This document shows, piece after piece, positions 1 through 5,929 of a DNA stretch of 5,929 nt. A program made the position numbers and the translations under genes. Origin of the DNA: Elusimicrobiota bacterium. Lineage in GTDB: Bacteria > Elusimicrobiota > Elusimicrobia > 2-02-FULL-39-32. The notes under the pieces are model-generated. The model made no database searches. It had not been told where the DNA came from and was given only the letters and a program-made list of their open reading frames with translations. The stretch's first letter is position 1. Each line of letters starts with the position of its first letter. The stretch is from positions 1 to 5,929 of the forward strand of contig JAHFBY010000138.1 in assembly GCA_023249835.1 (NCBI GenBank), in the 5' to 3' direction.

Positions 1-1
1 C

Positions 2-2068
2 ATTCCACCAGCGCTTAGCTTCTGCAATAGTTTTGCGGAAAAATTCTTAAAGGGTCAAAATTTATCCTTTGAAAAAATATACACATTAGGAACGCCCCGA
101 CGTTTAGCGCTATTAATATTAGGGCTTCATCCTTCTACAAGCGGCCAAGAAAAAATTATTTCCGGTCCCTCCCTTGCGCAAGCCAAAGATGCGCAAGGCC
201 AATGGAGCCAGGCTGCGCTTGGATTTGCGCGTTCGCAAGGTGTAAATCCTGAAGGTTTGGAGGTTCGAATAACTCCTAAGGGCCAGCATCTTTGCGTCAT
301 AAAAAAAGAGTTGGGGAAAAAAACCCAATCTGTATTAAACAACCTTTATCAGGAGCTTTTACCCGCCATTCCCTTCCCTAAGAAAATGGTGTGGAATCAA
401 ACGCTTTTCCCTTTTGCGCGCCCAATACGCAACTGCGTCGCTATTTTTGGAAATAAAGTGTTGCCCTTTACCGTGGCCGGTATTAAGTCCACCAATAAGA
501 GCTTTGGACTTTCTCACCTCCACCCCAAAAGCATCACAATTACTGCCCCCAAAAACTATGAGATGATTTTGCGTAACCAATGCGTTTTAGTAGACGCCAA
601 TGCACGCAGAAAAGCCATCCTTAACTCAGCCAATAGTCTGGCCGGAAAAATTAAAGGACGCATTAAAGAAGAAGAATCGCTATTAATTGAAATTATTCAT
701 TTGGTAGAGCATCCCGTATGCATCCTGGGAAGCTTTGATCCAGTTTATCTGGATTTGCCGCAGGAAGTTTTAATTACTTGCATGAAGAAACATCAAAAAT
801 TTATTTCAATTTTGGACCCCAATGGTAAACTTATGCCGCACTTCATTTCTATTCGCAATGGCATTTCCGAGCACCAAGAAATTGTGCGTAAAGGATACGA
901 AATGGTGTTGGGAGCGCGCCTGGAAGACGCTCGATTTTTTTTCAATGAAGATTTAAAAAAACCTCTGAATTCCTTTATCCAAAAATCATCCGCCATTTCC
1001 CTCCAGGACAAATTGGGAACCCTCGGAGATAAAATTACCAGAATGCGCGGATTGTCGGCATCCTTGGCCAAGGCGTATGCTGATAGCGGAGGCGGGGCTG
1101 TTGACGCCTCAGTCATTGATCGCGCGGCGGAATTAACAAAATTTGATTTGACTACAAATATGGTCTTTGAAATGCCAGAACTGCAGGGAGTTATGGGTGA
1201 AATTTATGCCGCCAAAAACGGCGAGAAACCATTGGTGGCATGCTGCATTCGCGAACACTATTACCCCCTCACAAACCTTAGCGCCTTACCTACAAGTCCT
1301 GAAGCATGCATCGTCGCCTTGGCTGATAAAATGGATGGCCTTACCGGTCAGTTTGCCATTGGTTACACGCCTACGGGAACTCAGGACCCCTACGGACTCC
1401 GGCGACACTCTACTGGCATATTGCGGATTCTATTAAAACTAAAATGGGATTTGCCGCTTCAAGAAATAATTGAATTTGGCATTGCGCAGTTTCGGTTGCC
1501 GGAAACCAATGGACAGCTCCCCGCAAAAATTCGCGGATTTCTGATGGACCGCTTTCAACGCTTGATGGAAGAGCAATCCTACACATTGGATGAAATATAC
1601 TCCGTTACAAAAAATGACTTGGATGCGGATACGCGCGTGTTAAAAATTGTTAGCCTGCAAGAAAAAATAAAGGCTGTTCATAACTCCCGCAACCACCCTG
1701 ACTTTGACGCTGTAGCCGCTGCCTTTAAACGCACGACTAACATTTTAAAACAAGCCCGGTCTAAAAATATCGCGTTCTCTGCGAACTCATTGCAAATTGA
1801 TCAATTATTGTTGCCGGAAGAGCAGGAGATGCACAAAATCATAACCTCTATTCAAGAAGAAACCCTTTCCTTATTACAACAAAAGAGTTACCTTCTCATT
1901 TTGCAAAAATGGGTGCGTTTGCGTAGTTCTTTGGACCATTTTTTTGAAAAAGTAATGGTTATGGACTCTAACCCGGAGATATGCAGAAACCGTTTGTCGC
2001 TTTTATCAAACTTGGAACAGCTATTTAAACAAATAGCTGATTTTTCGCTTATTCAAAGCAAAAACTGA
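2..2068 (+). CDS. glyS: Glycine--tRNA ligase beta subunit, 5'-partial
   Basis: This is the beta chain of the heterotetrameric (alpha2beta2) glycyl-tRNA synthetase, which charges tRNA-Gly in the cytoplasm; the alpha chain (GlyQ) carries the aminoacylation site and lies outside the window. The reading frame is open from base 2, giving 688 residues. The fragment begins at the IPPA of the family's N-terminal EELPP-like motif, so only about a dozen residues are missing; E. coli GlyS is 689 residues. Family landmarks in order (fragment numbering) are TPRRLA near residue 32, GPS and the ALGFARSQGV block near residues 58-81, LEDARFFF (307-314), KLGTLGDKI (337-345), the HD-like domain from KFDLTTNMV (380) through ELQGVMG to ALADKMD (439-445), PTGTQDPYGLRR near residue 460, and the C-terminal anticodon-binding region from NSRNHPDF (561) onward. 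A TTG at 257 is in frame but internal, because family homology continues upstream of it. No frameshift or missing block was seen. Identification is secure. Confidence 0.97.
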   Translation: MPPALSFCNSFAEKFLKGQNLSFEKIYTLGTPRRLALLILGLHPSTSGQEKIISGPSLAQAKDAQGQWSQAALGFARSQGVNPEGLEVRITPKGQHLCVIKKELGKKTQSVLNNLYQELLPAIPFPKKMVWNQTLFPFARPIRNCVAIFGNKVLPFTVAGIKSTNKSFGLSHLHPKSITITAPKNYEMILRNQCVLVDANARRKAILNSANSLAGKIKGRIKEEESLLIEIIHLVEHPVCILGSFDPVYLDLPQEVLITCMKKHQKFISILDPNGKLMPHFISIRNGISEHQEIVRKGYEMVLGARLEDARFFFNEDLKKPLNSFIQKSSAISLQDKLGTLGDKITRMRGLSASLAKAYADSGGGAVDASVIDRAAELTKFDLTTNMVFEMPELQGVMGEIYAAKNGEKPLVACCIREHYYPLTNLSALPTSPEACIVALADKMDGLTGQFAIGYTPTGTQDPYGLRRHSTGILRILLKLKWDLPLQEIIEFGIAQFRLPETNGQLPAKIRGFLMDRFQRLMEEQSYTLDEIYSVTKNDLDADTRVLKIVSLQEKIKAVHNSRNHPDFDAVAAAFKRTTNILKQARSKNIAFSANSLQIDQLLLPEEQEMHKIITSIQEETLSLLQQKSYLLILQKWVRLRSSLDHFFEKVMVMDSNPEICRNRLSLLSNLEQLFKQIADFSLIQSKN

Positions 2069-2076
2069 CTTCGCCC

Positions 2077-2105
2077 TTGAAGATTTCAGATTAATCAGTC
2101 ATTAT
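2077..2105 (+). promoter_or_regulatory. Weak sigma70-like promoter candidate
   Basis: The 43-base gap after glyS is the longest in the window. It holds TTGAAG (2077-2082, four of six matches to TTGACA) and, 17 bases on, CATTAT (2100-2105, four of six to TATAAT) within an AT-rich stretch. Transcription would start at or next to the ATG at 2112, giving an almost leaderless message. This would fit the absence of a Shine-Dalgarno sequence before that ATG. Such partial matches are common by chance in AT-rich DNA, so this is only a candidate. Confidence 0.2.
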
Positions 2106-2111
2106 TATATT

Positions 2112-2672
2112 ATGGGTTATAGACGCCTGTATTTTCTTTTATTGTGCCTGGCAATTACGTTGCCGATTATCCCGAGTTATTGTCCCGCCCAAAACAATTC
2201 CCGCGAACAATCAAATTCAAATCTAGAACTCACTGACCAAGAGATTCTTGATCCAGTTCTTGATCCGGGTTTGGAATCGCCTCCAAGCAAACCTGTATTC
2301 GCTCGAATCAACGCAAAAATGGGTAAAATTTCCAGCACGAAACGAAAAAATAAATTAAAAGCACGAATAAAACGCACAAAAAAAAATAAGGATATTTGTC
2401 GAGTGGGTGAATCGGTTTTGATTCAGTATAATAAAAAGGTAACATTGAGGCCCGGAGAAATATTAACCGTGGAAAGAAAACATGCGTCATTAATTACTCC
2501 TAATGGCGAAACAACCGGGGAGAAGGATTTCGAATGGGTTTTAGAAACTGTGGGCGCTTTACAAGTAACCGAAATTACGCGCCGCGGATTGGCTCTGGCT
2601 ACAATATTAGTTGCAACCGATGAAATTAACCCGGGCGATACGTTATATTACTTTGATCAAGGGGAGCCTTAA
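2112..2672 (+). CDS. Secreted protein of unknown function, beta-rich C-terminal domain
   Basis: I do not recognise this 186-residue protein as a named family. It starts with a clear Sec signal peptide: Arg4-Arg5, a hydrophobic core at about 6-20, and a plausible signal peptidase I site after CPA (Ala26). Cys24 lies in PSYC, a poor lipobox, so a lipoprotein is unlikely. Residues 27-65 are polar and proline-containing, with a short ILDP/VLDP repeat. Residues about 65-93 form a very basic linker rich in Lys and Arg. From about residue 94 to the end the sequence looks like a small beta domain: VGESVLIQY, then LRPGEILTVER, ending in INPGDTLYYF (G175-D176). This PG...GD pattern resembles barrel domains such as the C-terminal part of FlgT-like envelope proteins, but that is a resemblance only. 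The ATG at 2112 is chosen because it places the signal peptide at the N-terminus; no Shine-Dalgarno sequence precedes it. The next gene starts six bases after the stop, so the two products may work together in the periplasm. Confidence 0.85.
   Translation: MGYRRLYFLLLCLAITLPIIPSYCPAQNNSREQSNSNLELTDQEILDPVLDPGLESPPSKPVFARINAKMGKISSTKRKNKLKARIKRTKKNKDICRVGESVLIQYNKKVTLRPGEILTVERKHASLITPNGETTGEKDFEWVLETVGALQVTEITRRGLALATILVATDEINPGDTLYYFDQGEP
2245..2268 (+). repeat. 12-base in-frame tandem duplication
   Basis: Two adjacent 12-base units, TTCTTGATCCAG and TTCTTGATCCGG, differ at one base. Because the unit is four codons long, it keeps frame and encodes ILDP-VLDP in the low-complexity region after the signal peptide. 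The following GLES may be a worn third unit (7 of 12 bases match), but that is uncertain. It looks like a small replication-slippage duplication in an unconstrained spacer. Confidence 0.75.
2378..2386 (+). repeat. Run of nine A inside the secreted-protein gene
   Basis: Nine consecutive A lie in the basic linker (T-K-K-N). One added A would create TAA directly after the lysines, and one lost A would lead to a TGA about ten codons later. Either slip would truncate the protein before its C-terminal beta domain. The run itself is plain in the sequence; any functional slippage is inference. Confidence 0.6.
2661..2666 (+). promoter_or_regulatory. Shine-Dalgarno-like site for the TPR gene
   Basis: GGGGAG lies inside the last codons of the preceding gene, 12 bases before the GTG at 2679. 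The spacing is long but usable, and it supports the GTG start and translational coupling to the upstream gene. Confidence 0.45.
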
Positions 2673-2678
2673 ATTCAA

Positions 2679-3059
2679 GTGAAATCATTTATCATATCTA
2701 TAATCTTTTTTGTGGCAGTCGCAGTTTGGTTGAACAACTGGATAACTTCCGGTAAAATGGACCGCTATATCAAAGACAATCCACACCCAATATATACCCC
2801 AATTATCCTAAAACTATTAACCCAAGCTTGCTACGATCTAAATAGCCCCGCAGCAGCCATCCACTATGGTCAATGGCTGACCCAGGACTACCCTGGCTCA
2901 CCAGCCCTACCTCAAACTTTGTATCATTTAGGCTTGGCGTACGAATCTTTAAATAAAAAAGATTTAGCCTTAAGTCAATACCAAGTGCTGGTTGGTTCCT
3001 TTTCCCGCAGCGAATACGGAGATATCGCCCAACAACGGCTAAAAAAGTTGACCTACTAA
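2679..3059 (+). CDS. Membrane-anchored TPR protein
   Basis: This 126-residue protein has one N-terminal hydrophobic segment (about residues 4-18, from FIISIIFF on) preceded by a lysine, so it is probably an uncleaved signal anchor with the rest outside the cytoplasm. The soluble part carries two tetratricopeptide-like helix pairs. One covers about 42-72 (ACYDLNSPAAAIHYGQWL, ending DYPGS) and the other about 77-112 (LYHLGLAYESL, then DLALSQYQVLV). The spacing and the ending on DYPGS and SEYGDIAQQRL resemble the TPR units of CpoB/YbgF or BamD, which act as protein-binding scaffolds in the envelope, but the protein is too short to be either in full. The start is GTG at 2679, because later in-frame starts would lose the anchor. 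It follows the secreted protein by six bases, so it may hold or present that protein. The exact role is unknown. Confidence 0.85.
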   Translation: MKSFIISIIFFVAVAVWLNNWITSGKMDRYIKDNPHPIYTPIILKLLTQACYDLNSPAAAIHYGQWLTQDYPGSPALPQTLYHLGLAYESLNKKDLALSQYQVLVGSFSRSEYGDIAQQRLKKLTY

Positions 3060-3082
3060 TTTAAATGCATCTATTTTAAATG
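3060..3082 (+). promoter_or_regulatory. Duplicated octamer and four-codon mini-ORF at the XRE gene start
   Basis: TTTAAATG occurs twice, at 3060-3067 and 3075-3082, with starts 15 bases apart. The second copy contains the ATG of the XRE gene. The ATG of the first copy (3065) opens a frame reading M-H-L-F-stop whose TAA (3077-3079) touches the real ATG at 3080, in the same frame. The repeat could be an operator for autoregulation by the XRE protein, and the mini-ORF could couple translation. Both ideas are inference, and the stretch is AT-rich enough for chance to explain it. Confidence 0.3.
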
Positions 3083-3469
3083 AAATCCTTTGCAAAGTTA
3101 GTTAAAGACAAAATGGAATCCAAGCAAATATCAATCCGCAAATTGGCTAAAGAAGCAGGTTTAGATCCTTCCTTCTTATCCAAAGTGCTCATGGGCAAAC
3201 GCTCCCCGCCTCATGACGAAAAATTGATCAAACAAATTGCCAAAATATTAGACATAGATCCCACACACTTGATCATTACTACCGGCACTATCCCCGCAGA
3301 GTTGCAAAGCATATTAGAACAGCCTGATTTTTATAAAAAATTAGTGCCGTCTAATATATCAAAACATCTTTTTAAACGTTCTCCAGCCTATAAACCGGAA
3401 CCAACAATAAAAGAAGCCACTCGGTCCTGGGTCCCCAAATCCCCTGAGTTGTCCGAAGATTTACTTTAA
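3080..3469 (+). CDS. XRE-family helix-turn-helix DNA-binding protein
   Basis: This 129-residue protein begins with a Cro/CI-type helix-turn-helix domain covering about residues 1-65. Helix 1 is about 4-15. Helix 2 is ISIRKLAKEAG (17-27). The recognition helix is about 29-38 (DPSFLSKVLMG), followed by the typical GKRSPP turn and a closing pair of helices through IAKILDIDP (53-61). The last 60 residues are not a recognised domain: IPAELQSILEQPDFYKKL could be helical, and the end is proline- and charge-rich and probably flexible. There is no sensor or peptidase domain, so it looks like a small cytoplasmic regulator or chromosome-associated DNA-binding protein. No Shine-Dalgarno sequence precedes the ATG. 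It lies 26 bases before dprA and may be co-expressed with it; a role in DNA uptake or recombination is suggested only by position. Confidence 0.9.
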   Translation: MKSFAKLVKDKMESKQISIRKLAKEAGLDPSFLSKVLMGKRSPPHDEKLIKQIAKILDIDPTHLIITTGTIPAELQSILEQPDFYKKLVPSNISKHLFKRSPAYKPEPTIKEATRSWVPKSPELSEDLL

Positions 3470-3495
3470 ATATTTTCTTTATTACTAGGCAACAC

Positions 3496-4608
3496 ATGAT
3501 CATGAACTCCCGAGACACCGCTATCCTACTAAACATGGTTCCTGAAATCTCCCCTCTGACATGCGCGGCCATATGGGAAAAATGGAACGATTTTTCCCCC
3601 TTATGGTCTATGAATGCGGAAGCGTTACGCTCCCTGGGTTTTACTCCTAAAGCCCTATCTGCATGGACGCAAATAAAATCAGAATGCACGGCTTTACTAA
3701 AACAAGAAATGGACGAGGCTGTTGCTCAAGGGATCGAAATTTTAACTCTGGCTGATTGTGGTTATCCGAATAAATTAAGAAAACTCACCGACCCGCCGTT
3801 GGCGCTCTACATCCATGGCGATTTAACCTTATTAACCAAAAACGCCTTGGCGCTGGTTGGAACTAGGAAACCCACCGCATATGGGGAAAGATGCGCTAAT
3901 AAATTTTCGGCGTCTCTTGCCGGTTTAAACATTCCCACCATCAGCGGATTAGCACGCGGCATTGACAGTATTGTCCATGTTTCCACCTTACGCCAACAGG
4001 GACAAACCATAGCTGTTTTAGGATCTGGACTATTACAGCTCTACCCCAAAGAAAATACAAACTTAGCCCGGCAGATTAGCCAATCCGGCCTTCTCATTAG
4101 CGAATTTTCTCTGCATAGTCCGCCCTTACTCTTTCATTTCCCGCGCCGAAACCGCATCATTGCCGGGCTGGCCCTAGGAGTAGTCGTGGTAGAAGGAGAT
4201 ATTAAATCCGGATCGCTCATCACTGCAAAACTAGCCTTGGAACAGGGAAAAGAAGTCTTTGCTGTGCCGGGACCAATCGATTCTTTGCTTAGCCGAGGCC
4301 CGCACCAACTCATTCGACAAGGCGCAAAATTAGCGGAATCGCCAGTGGATATCTTAGAAGAGATCCCGGAATTTGCCCCCCTGGTTTCTTCCCTTAATAA
4401 AGAGGTCTCTTCTGTTACCGAAGAATTGGCTGCCTTAAGCCCTCCTGAACAAATACTCTTGGAACTGATCCGAACCGAACCTCTGCACATTGACCAGCTT
4501 TCAGCAAGAAGCCACTTGAATAGAAACGATTTTTCTTGTACCCTTCTTAATCTAGAGCTCAAAGGTAAGGTCAAGGCTTTGCCGGGAAACCTCTATATTA
4601 AGGTATAA
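3496..4608 (+). CDS. dprA: DNA-processing protein DprA
   Basis: DprA (Smf) binds incoming single-stranded DNA in the cytoplasm and loads RecA on it during natural transformation; it is also kept in many bacteria not known to be competent. The 370-residue length is normal. The N-terminal 70 residues or so form a helical SAM/HhH-like region (LLNMVPEISPL onward, SLGF near 52). The Rossmann-fold core runs from about 95 to 290 and shows the family motifs: ALVGTRKPTAYG (119-130), SGLARGID then His161 (150-161), AVLGSGL with YPKEN, FPRRNRIIAGL (215-225), VVVEGDIKSGSLITA (230-244) and EVFAVPGPI. A C-terminal winged-helix (DML1-like) domain follows from SPPEQ (315) to the end. ATG at 3496 is preferred over the in-frame ATG at 3502 because TAGG at 3486-3489 lies six bases ahead of the first. 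No key motif is missing. topA follows after 33 bases, a common bacterial arrangement. Confidence 0.97.
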   Translation: MIMNSRDTAILLNMVPEISPLTCAAIWEKWNDFSPLWSMNAEALRSLGFTPKALSAWTQIKSECTALLKQEMDEAVAQGIEILTLADCGYPNKLRKLTDPPLALYIHGDLTLLTKNALALVGTRKPTAYGERCANKFSASLAGLNIPTISGLARGIDSIVHVSTLRQQGQTIAVLGSGLLQLYPKENTNLARQISQSGLLISEFSLHSPPLLFHFPRRNRIIAGLALGVVVVEGDIKSGSLITAKLALEQGKEVFAVPGPIDSLLSRGPHQLIRQGAKLAESPVDILEEIPEFAPLVSSLNKEVSSVTEELAALSPPEQILLELIRTEPLHIDQLSARSHLNRNDFSCTLLNLELKGKVKALPGNLYIKV

Positions 4609-4629
4609 ATTTAGAAGATTCCGTATTTC

Positions 4630-4633
4630 AGGA
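4630..4633 (+). promoter_or_regulatory. Shine-Dalgarno site that decides the topA start
   Basis: AGGA lies eight bases before the ATG at 4642. An in-frame ATG at 4633 overlaps this site and has no such sequence ahead of it, so 4642 is the likelier start. Confidence 0.55.
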
Positions 4634-4641
4634 TGGACTTT

Positions 4642-5929
4642 ATGGCGACTAAAAAGAAACTACCTGCAAAACCCAAGCCCAGCGGCAAGTCTGCTTTAGG
4701 TAAACAATATCAGTTGGTCATTGTCGAATCACCCACAAAAGAAAGAACGCTTTCTAAGTTTTTAGGCGGAAATTTCATTGTAAAAAGTTCGTTTGGCCAT
4801 TTGCGCGATCTTCCGCGCAAAGACTTTGGTTTGGATGTAGACAACGGATTTAAACCAAATTATGTCATTCTAACTCGCGGCAAAAAAATATTACCGGACT
4901 TAAAACGGGCGGCAAGCAACGCCTCCAAAATTTATTTGGCAACAGACTATGACCGTGAAGGTGAAGCCATTGCCTGGCATTTGAGCGAAGTCTTAAATCC
5001 ACCTCCGGAAAAGGTTGCCCGCATTACTTTCCATGAAATTACACCGGAAGCAATTCAATTAGCCCTCAAAGAACCCAGACAAATTAACCAGTCACTCGTA
5101 GATGCTCAGGTTGCCAGACGCGTTCTAGACCGCATCGTTGGTTACCGTCTTTCCCCTTTGCTTTGGGAAAAAATAAAACGTGGTCTCTCTGCAGGACGCG
5201 TGCAGTCCGTCGCGGTTCGGTTCATATGCGATCGAGAAAAGGAAATTGAAGATTTTAAAAGTCAGGAATATTGGAGCATTCAAGTCGAGCTGGAAAACAC
5301 CATTGAAAAAAATAAACAAAAATTCTTGGCTCAATTGATTGAATGGCAAGGGAAAAAAGTACAGAAATTAGACGTCCCCTCGAAAGAACGCGCCAATGAA
5401 ATCGAAAAAACATTGGAAAATGCAAAATATATGGTGCTTTCCGTATTGGTCAAGGAAAAAAAGCGCTCCCCAGCTCCGCCGTTTATGACCTCTAGCCTTG
5501 CCCAGGACGCTTCCCGCAAACTTGGATTCTCCGCCAAACGAACTATGAGTATTGCCCAATCATTGTATGAAGGCGTGCAGATGAACCATGTGACAGTAGG
5601 CTTAATCACCTATATGCGCACGGATTCATTAAACATTGCTGTTAGCGCACAAAAGGAGGCCCGACAATACATTGAACAAGAATTCGGAAAAAAAGAACTT
5701 CCTTTAGAGCCCCGCATTTATAAAACCAAATCCAAATCCGCCCAGGAAGCTCACGAAGCCATTCGCCCAACATCAATCCTCCGAACGCCAAAGTCTGTGA
5801 AAGAATTTTTAAATTCTGATCAAAAGAAATTGTATGACCTTATTTGGAAACGATTTCTTGCGAGCCAAATGAATGACGCTCATTACGATACCATCACAAT
5901 CGACATTCAAGCCAAACAAGAGGGTTCTC
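4642..5929 (+). CDS. topA: DNA topoisomerase I (type IA), 3'-partial
   Basis: TopA relaxes negative supercoils by cutting one strand through a 5'-phosphotyrosine link and passing the other strand. The frame is open to the window edge, giving 429 of probably 700 or more residues. A basic, Pro/Lys-rich stretch of about 20 residues precedes the Toprim domain, which starts at LVIVESPTK (catalytic Glu29) and contains the metal-binding DYDREGEAIAWH (Asp102, Asp104, Glu106). GHLRDLPRKDFGLDV lies between them. Next come VARRVLDRIVGYRLSPLLW, LSAGRVQSVAVR, and the active-site block GLITYMRTDS with Tyr324 as the nucleophile. EAHEAIRPTS and LYDLIWKRF then follow. The order and spacing match E. coli TopA (Tyr319), without the charged insert E. 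coli has after GHIRDLP. The start is set at 4642 by the AGGA site; starting at 4633 would add only M-D-F. The C-terminal zinc-ribbon region, if present, is beyond the window. Confidence 0.97.
   Translation, partial: MATKKKLPAKPKPSGKSALGKQYQLVIVESPTKERTLSKFLGGNFIVKSSFGHLRDLPRKDFGLDVDNGFKPNYVILTRGKKILPDLKRAASNASKIYLATDYDREGEAIAWHLSEVLNPPPEKVARITFHEITPEAIQLALKEPRQINQSLVDAQVARRVLDRIVGYRLSPLLWEKIKRGLSAGRVQSVAVRFICDREKEIEDFKSQEYWSIQVELENTIEKNKQKFLAQLIEWQGKKVQKLDVPSKERANEIEKTLENAKYMVLSVLVKEKKRSPAPPFMTSSLAQDASRKLGFSAKRTMSIAQSLYEGVQMNHVTVGLITYMRTDSLNIAVSAQKEARQYIEQEFGKKELPLEPRIYKTKSKSAQEAHEAIRPTSILRTPKSVKEFLNSDQKKLYDLIWKRFLASQMNDAHYDTITIDIQAKQEGS

Noticed and set aside
935..942. Run of eight T inside glyS.
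   Set aside because: It encodes conserved Phe residues of the LEDARFFF motif, the frame is intact across it, and nothing suggests slippage has a role.
793..1116. Minus-strand open frame of 107 codons inside glyS.
   Set aside because: It is antisense to conserved GlyS blocks and its translation shows no recognisable domain.
1167..1436. Plus-strand 89-codon frame overlapping glyS.
   Set aside because: It is a shifted reading of the conserved HD-like region of GlyS, with no plausible independent product.
257..2068. TTG at 257 as the start of GlyS.
   Set aside because: The frame is open back to base 2 and the upstream residues match the GlyS N-terminus (IPPA, TPRRLA, ALGFARSQG), so the gene begins before the window.
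2065..2089. Possible hairpin after glyS (CTGA-CTTC pairing with GAAG...TCAG).
   Set aside because: The stem is short, has a three-base bulge and is not followed by a T run, so it is not a credible intrinsic terminator.
2089..2096. GATTAATC palindrome in the glyS downstream gap.
   Set aside because: Eight bases with no extension on either side is expected by chance in AT-rich DNA.
3372..3689. Minus-strand 105-codon frame across the XRE-dprA junction.
   Set aside because: It overlaps both real genes on the opposite strand and shows no domain or convincing start signal.
4134..4574. Minus-strand open frame of 146 codons inside dprA.
   Set aside because: It lies wholly antisense to a well-supported DprA and its translation shows low-complexity Ser/Arg/Pro-rich sequence with no motif.
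5125..5609. Three minus-strand frames of 63-92 codons inside topA.
   Set aside because: They are antisense to conserved TopA motifs, including the active-site region, and overlap one another.

Overview
The window holds six protein genes, all on the + strand and packed tightly (gaps of 43, 6, 20, 26 and 33 bases). This suggests one co-transcribed block in a bacterium of moderate, slightly AT-leaning base composition. The order is glyS (5' end cut off by the window), a secreted protein of unknown function, a membrane-anchored TPR protein, a small XRE-type DNA-binding protein, dprA, and topA (3' end cut off). No RNA gene, mobile element, CRISPR array or convincing terminator was seen.

The separate beta subunit of the two-chain glycyl-tRNA synthetase indicates Bacteria. 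The secreted protein followed by an anchored TPR protein suggests a cell envelope with a periplasm. The dprA-topA pair is widespread and does not identify a phylum. The whole arrangement, with the XRE protein just before dprA, reminds me of uncultured PVC/Omnitrophota-like genomes. That is an impression from memory and cannot be proven here.

Region by region: 2-2068 is translation (GlyS). 2112-3059 is a two-gene envelope module: a signal-peptide protein with a basic linker and a beta-rich C-terminal domain, then a TPR protein with one N-terminal membrane helix. 3080-4608 is an XRE regulator and the single-stranded-DNA/RecA-loading protein DprA. 4642 to the end is topoisomerase I, with all the catalytic motifs that fall inside the window.

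Three of the six genes (GlyS, DprA, TopA) are housekeeping proteins of ordinary architecture. The less explained parts are the envelope pair, the XRE gene with its odd leader (a duplicated octamer and a four-codon mini-ORF that stops right against the start codon), and the internal repeats of the secreted protein (a 12-base tandem duplication and a run of nine A). I see no strong evidence for a wholly new system.
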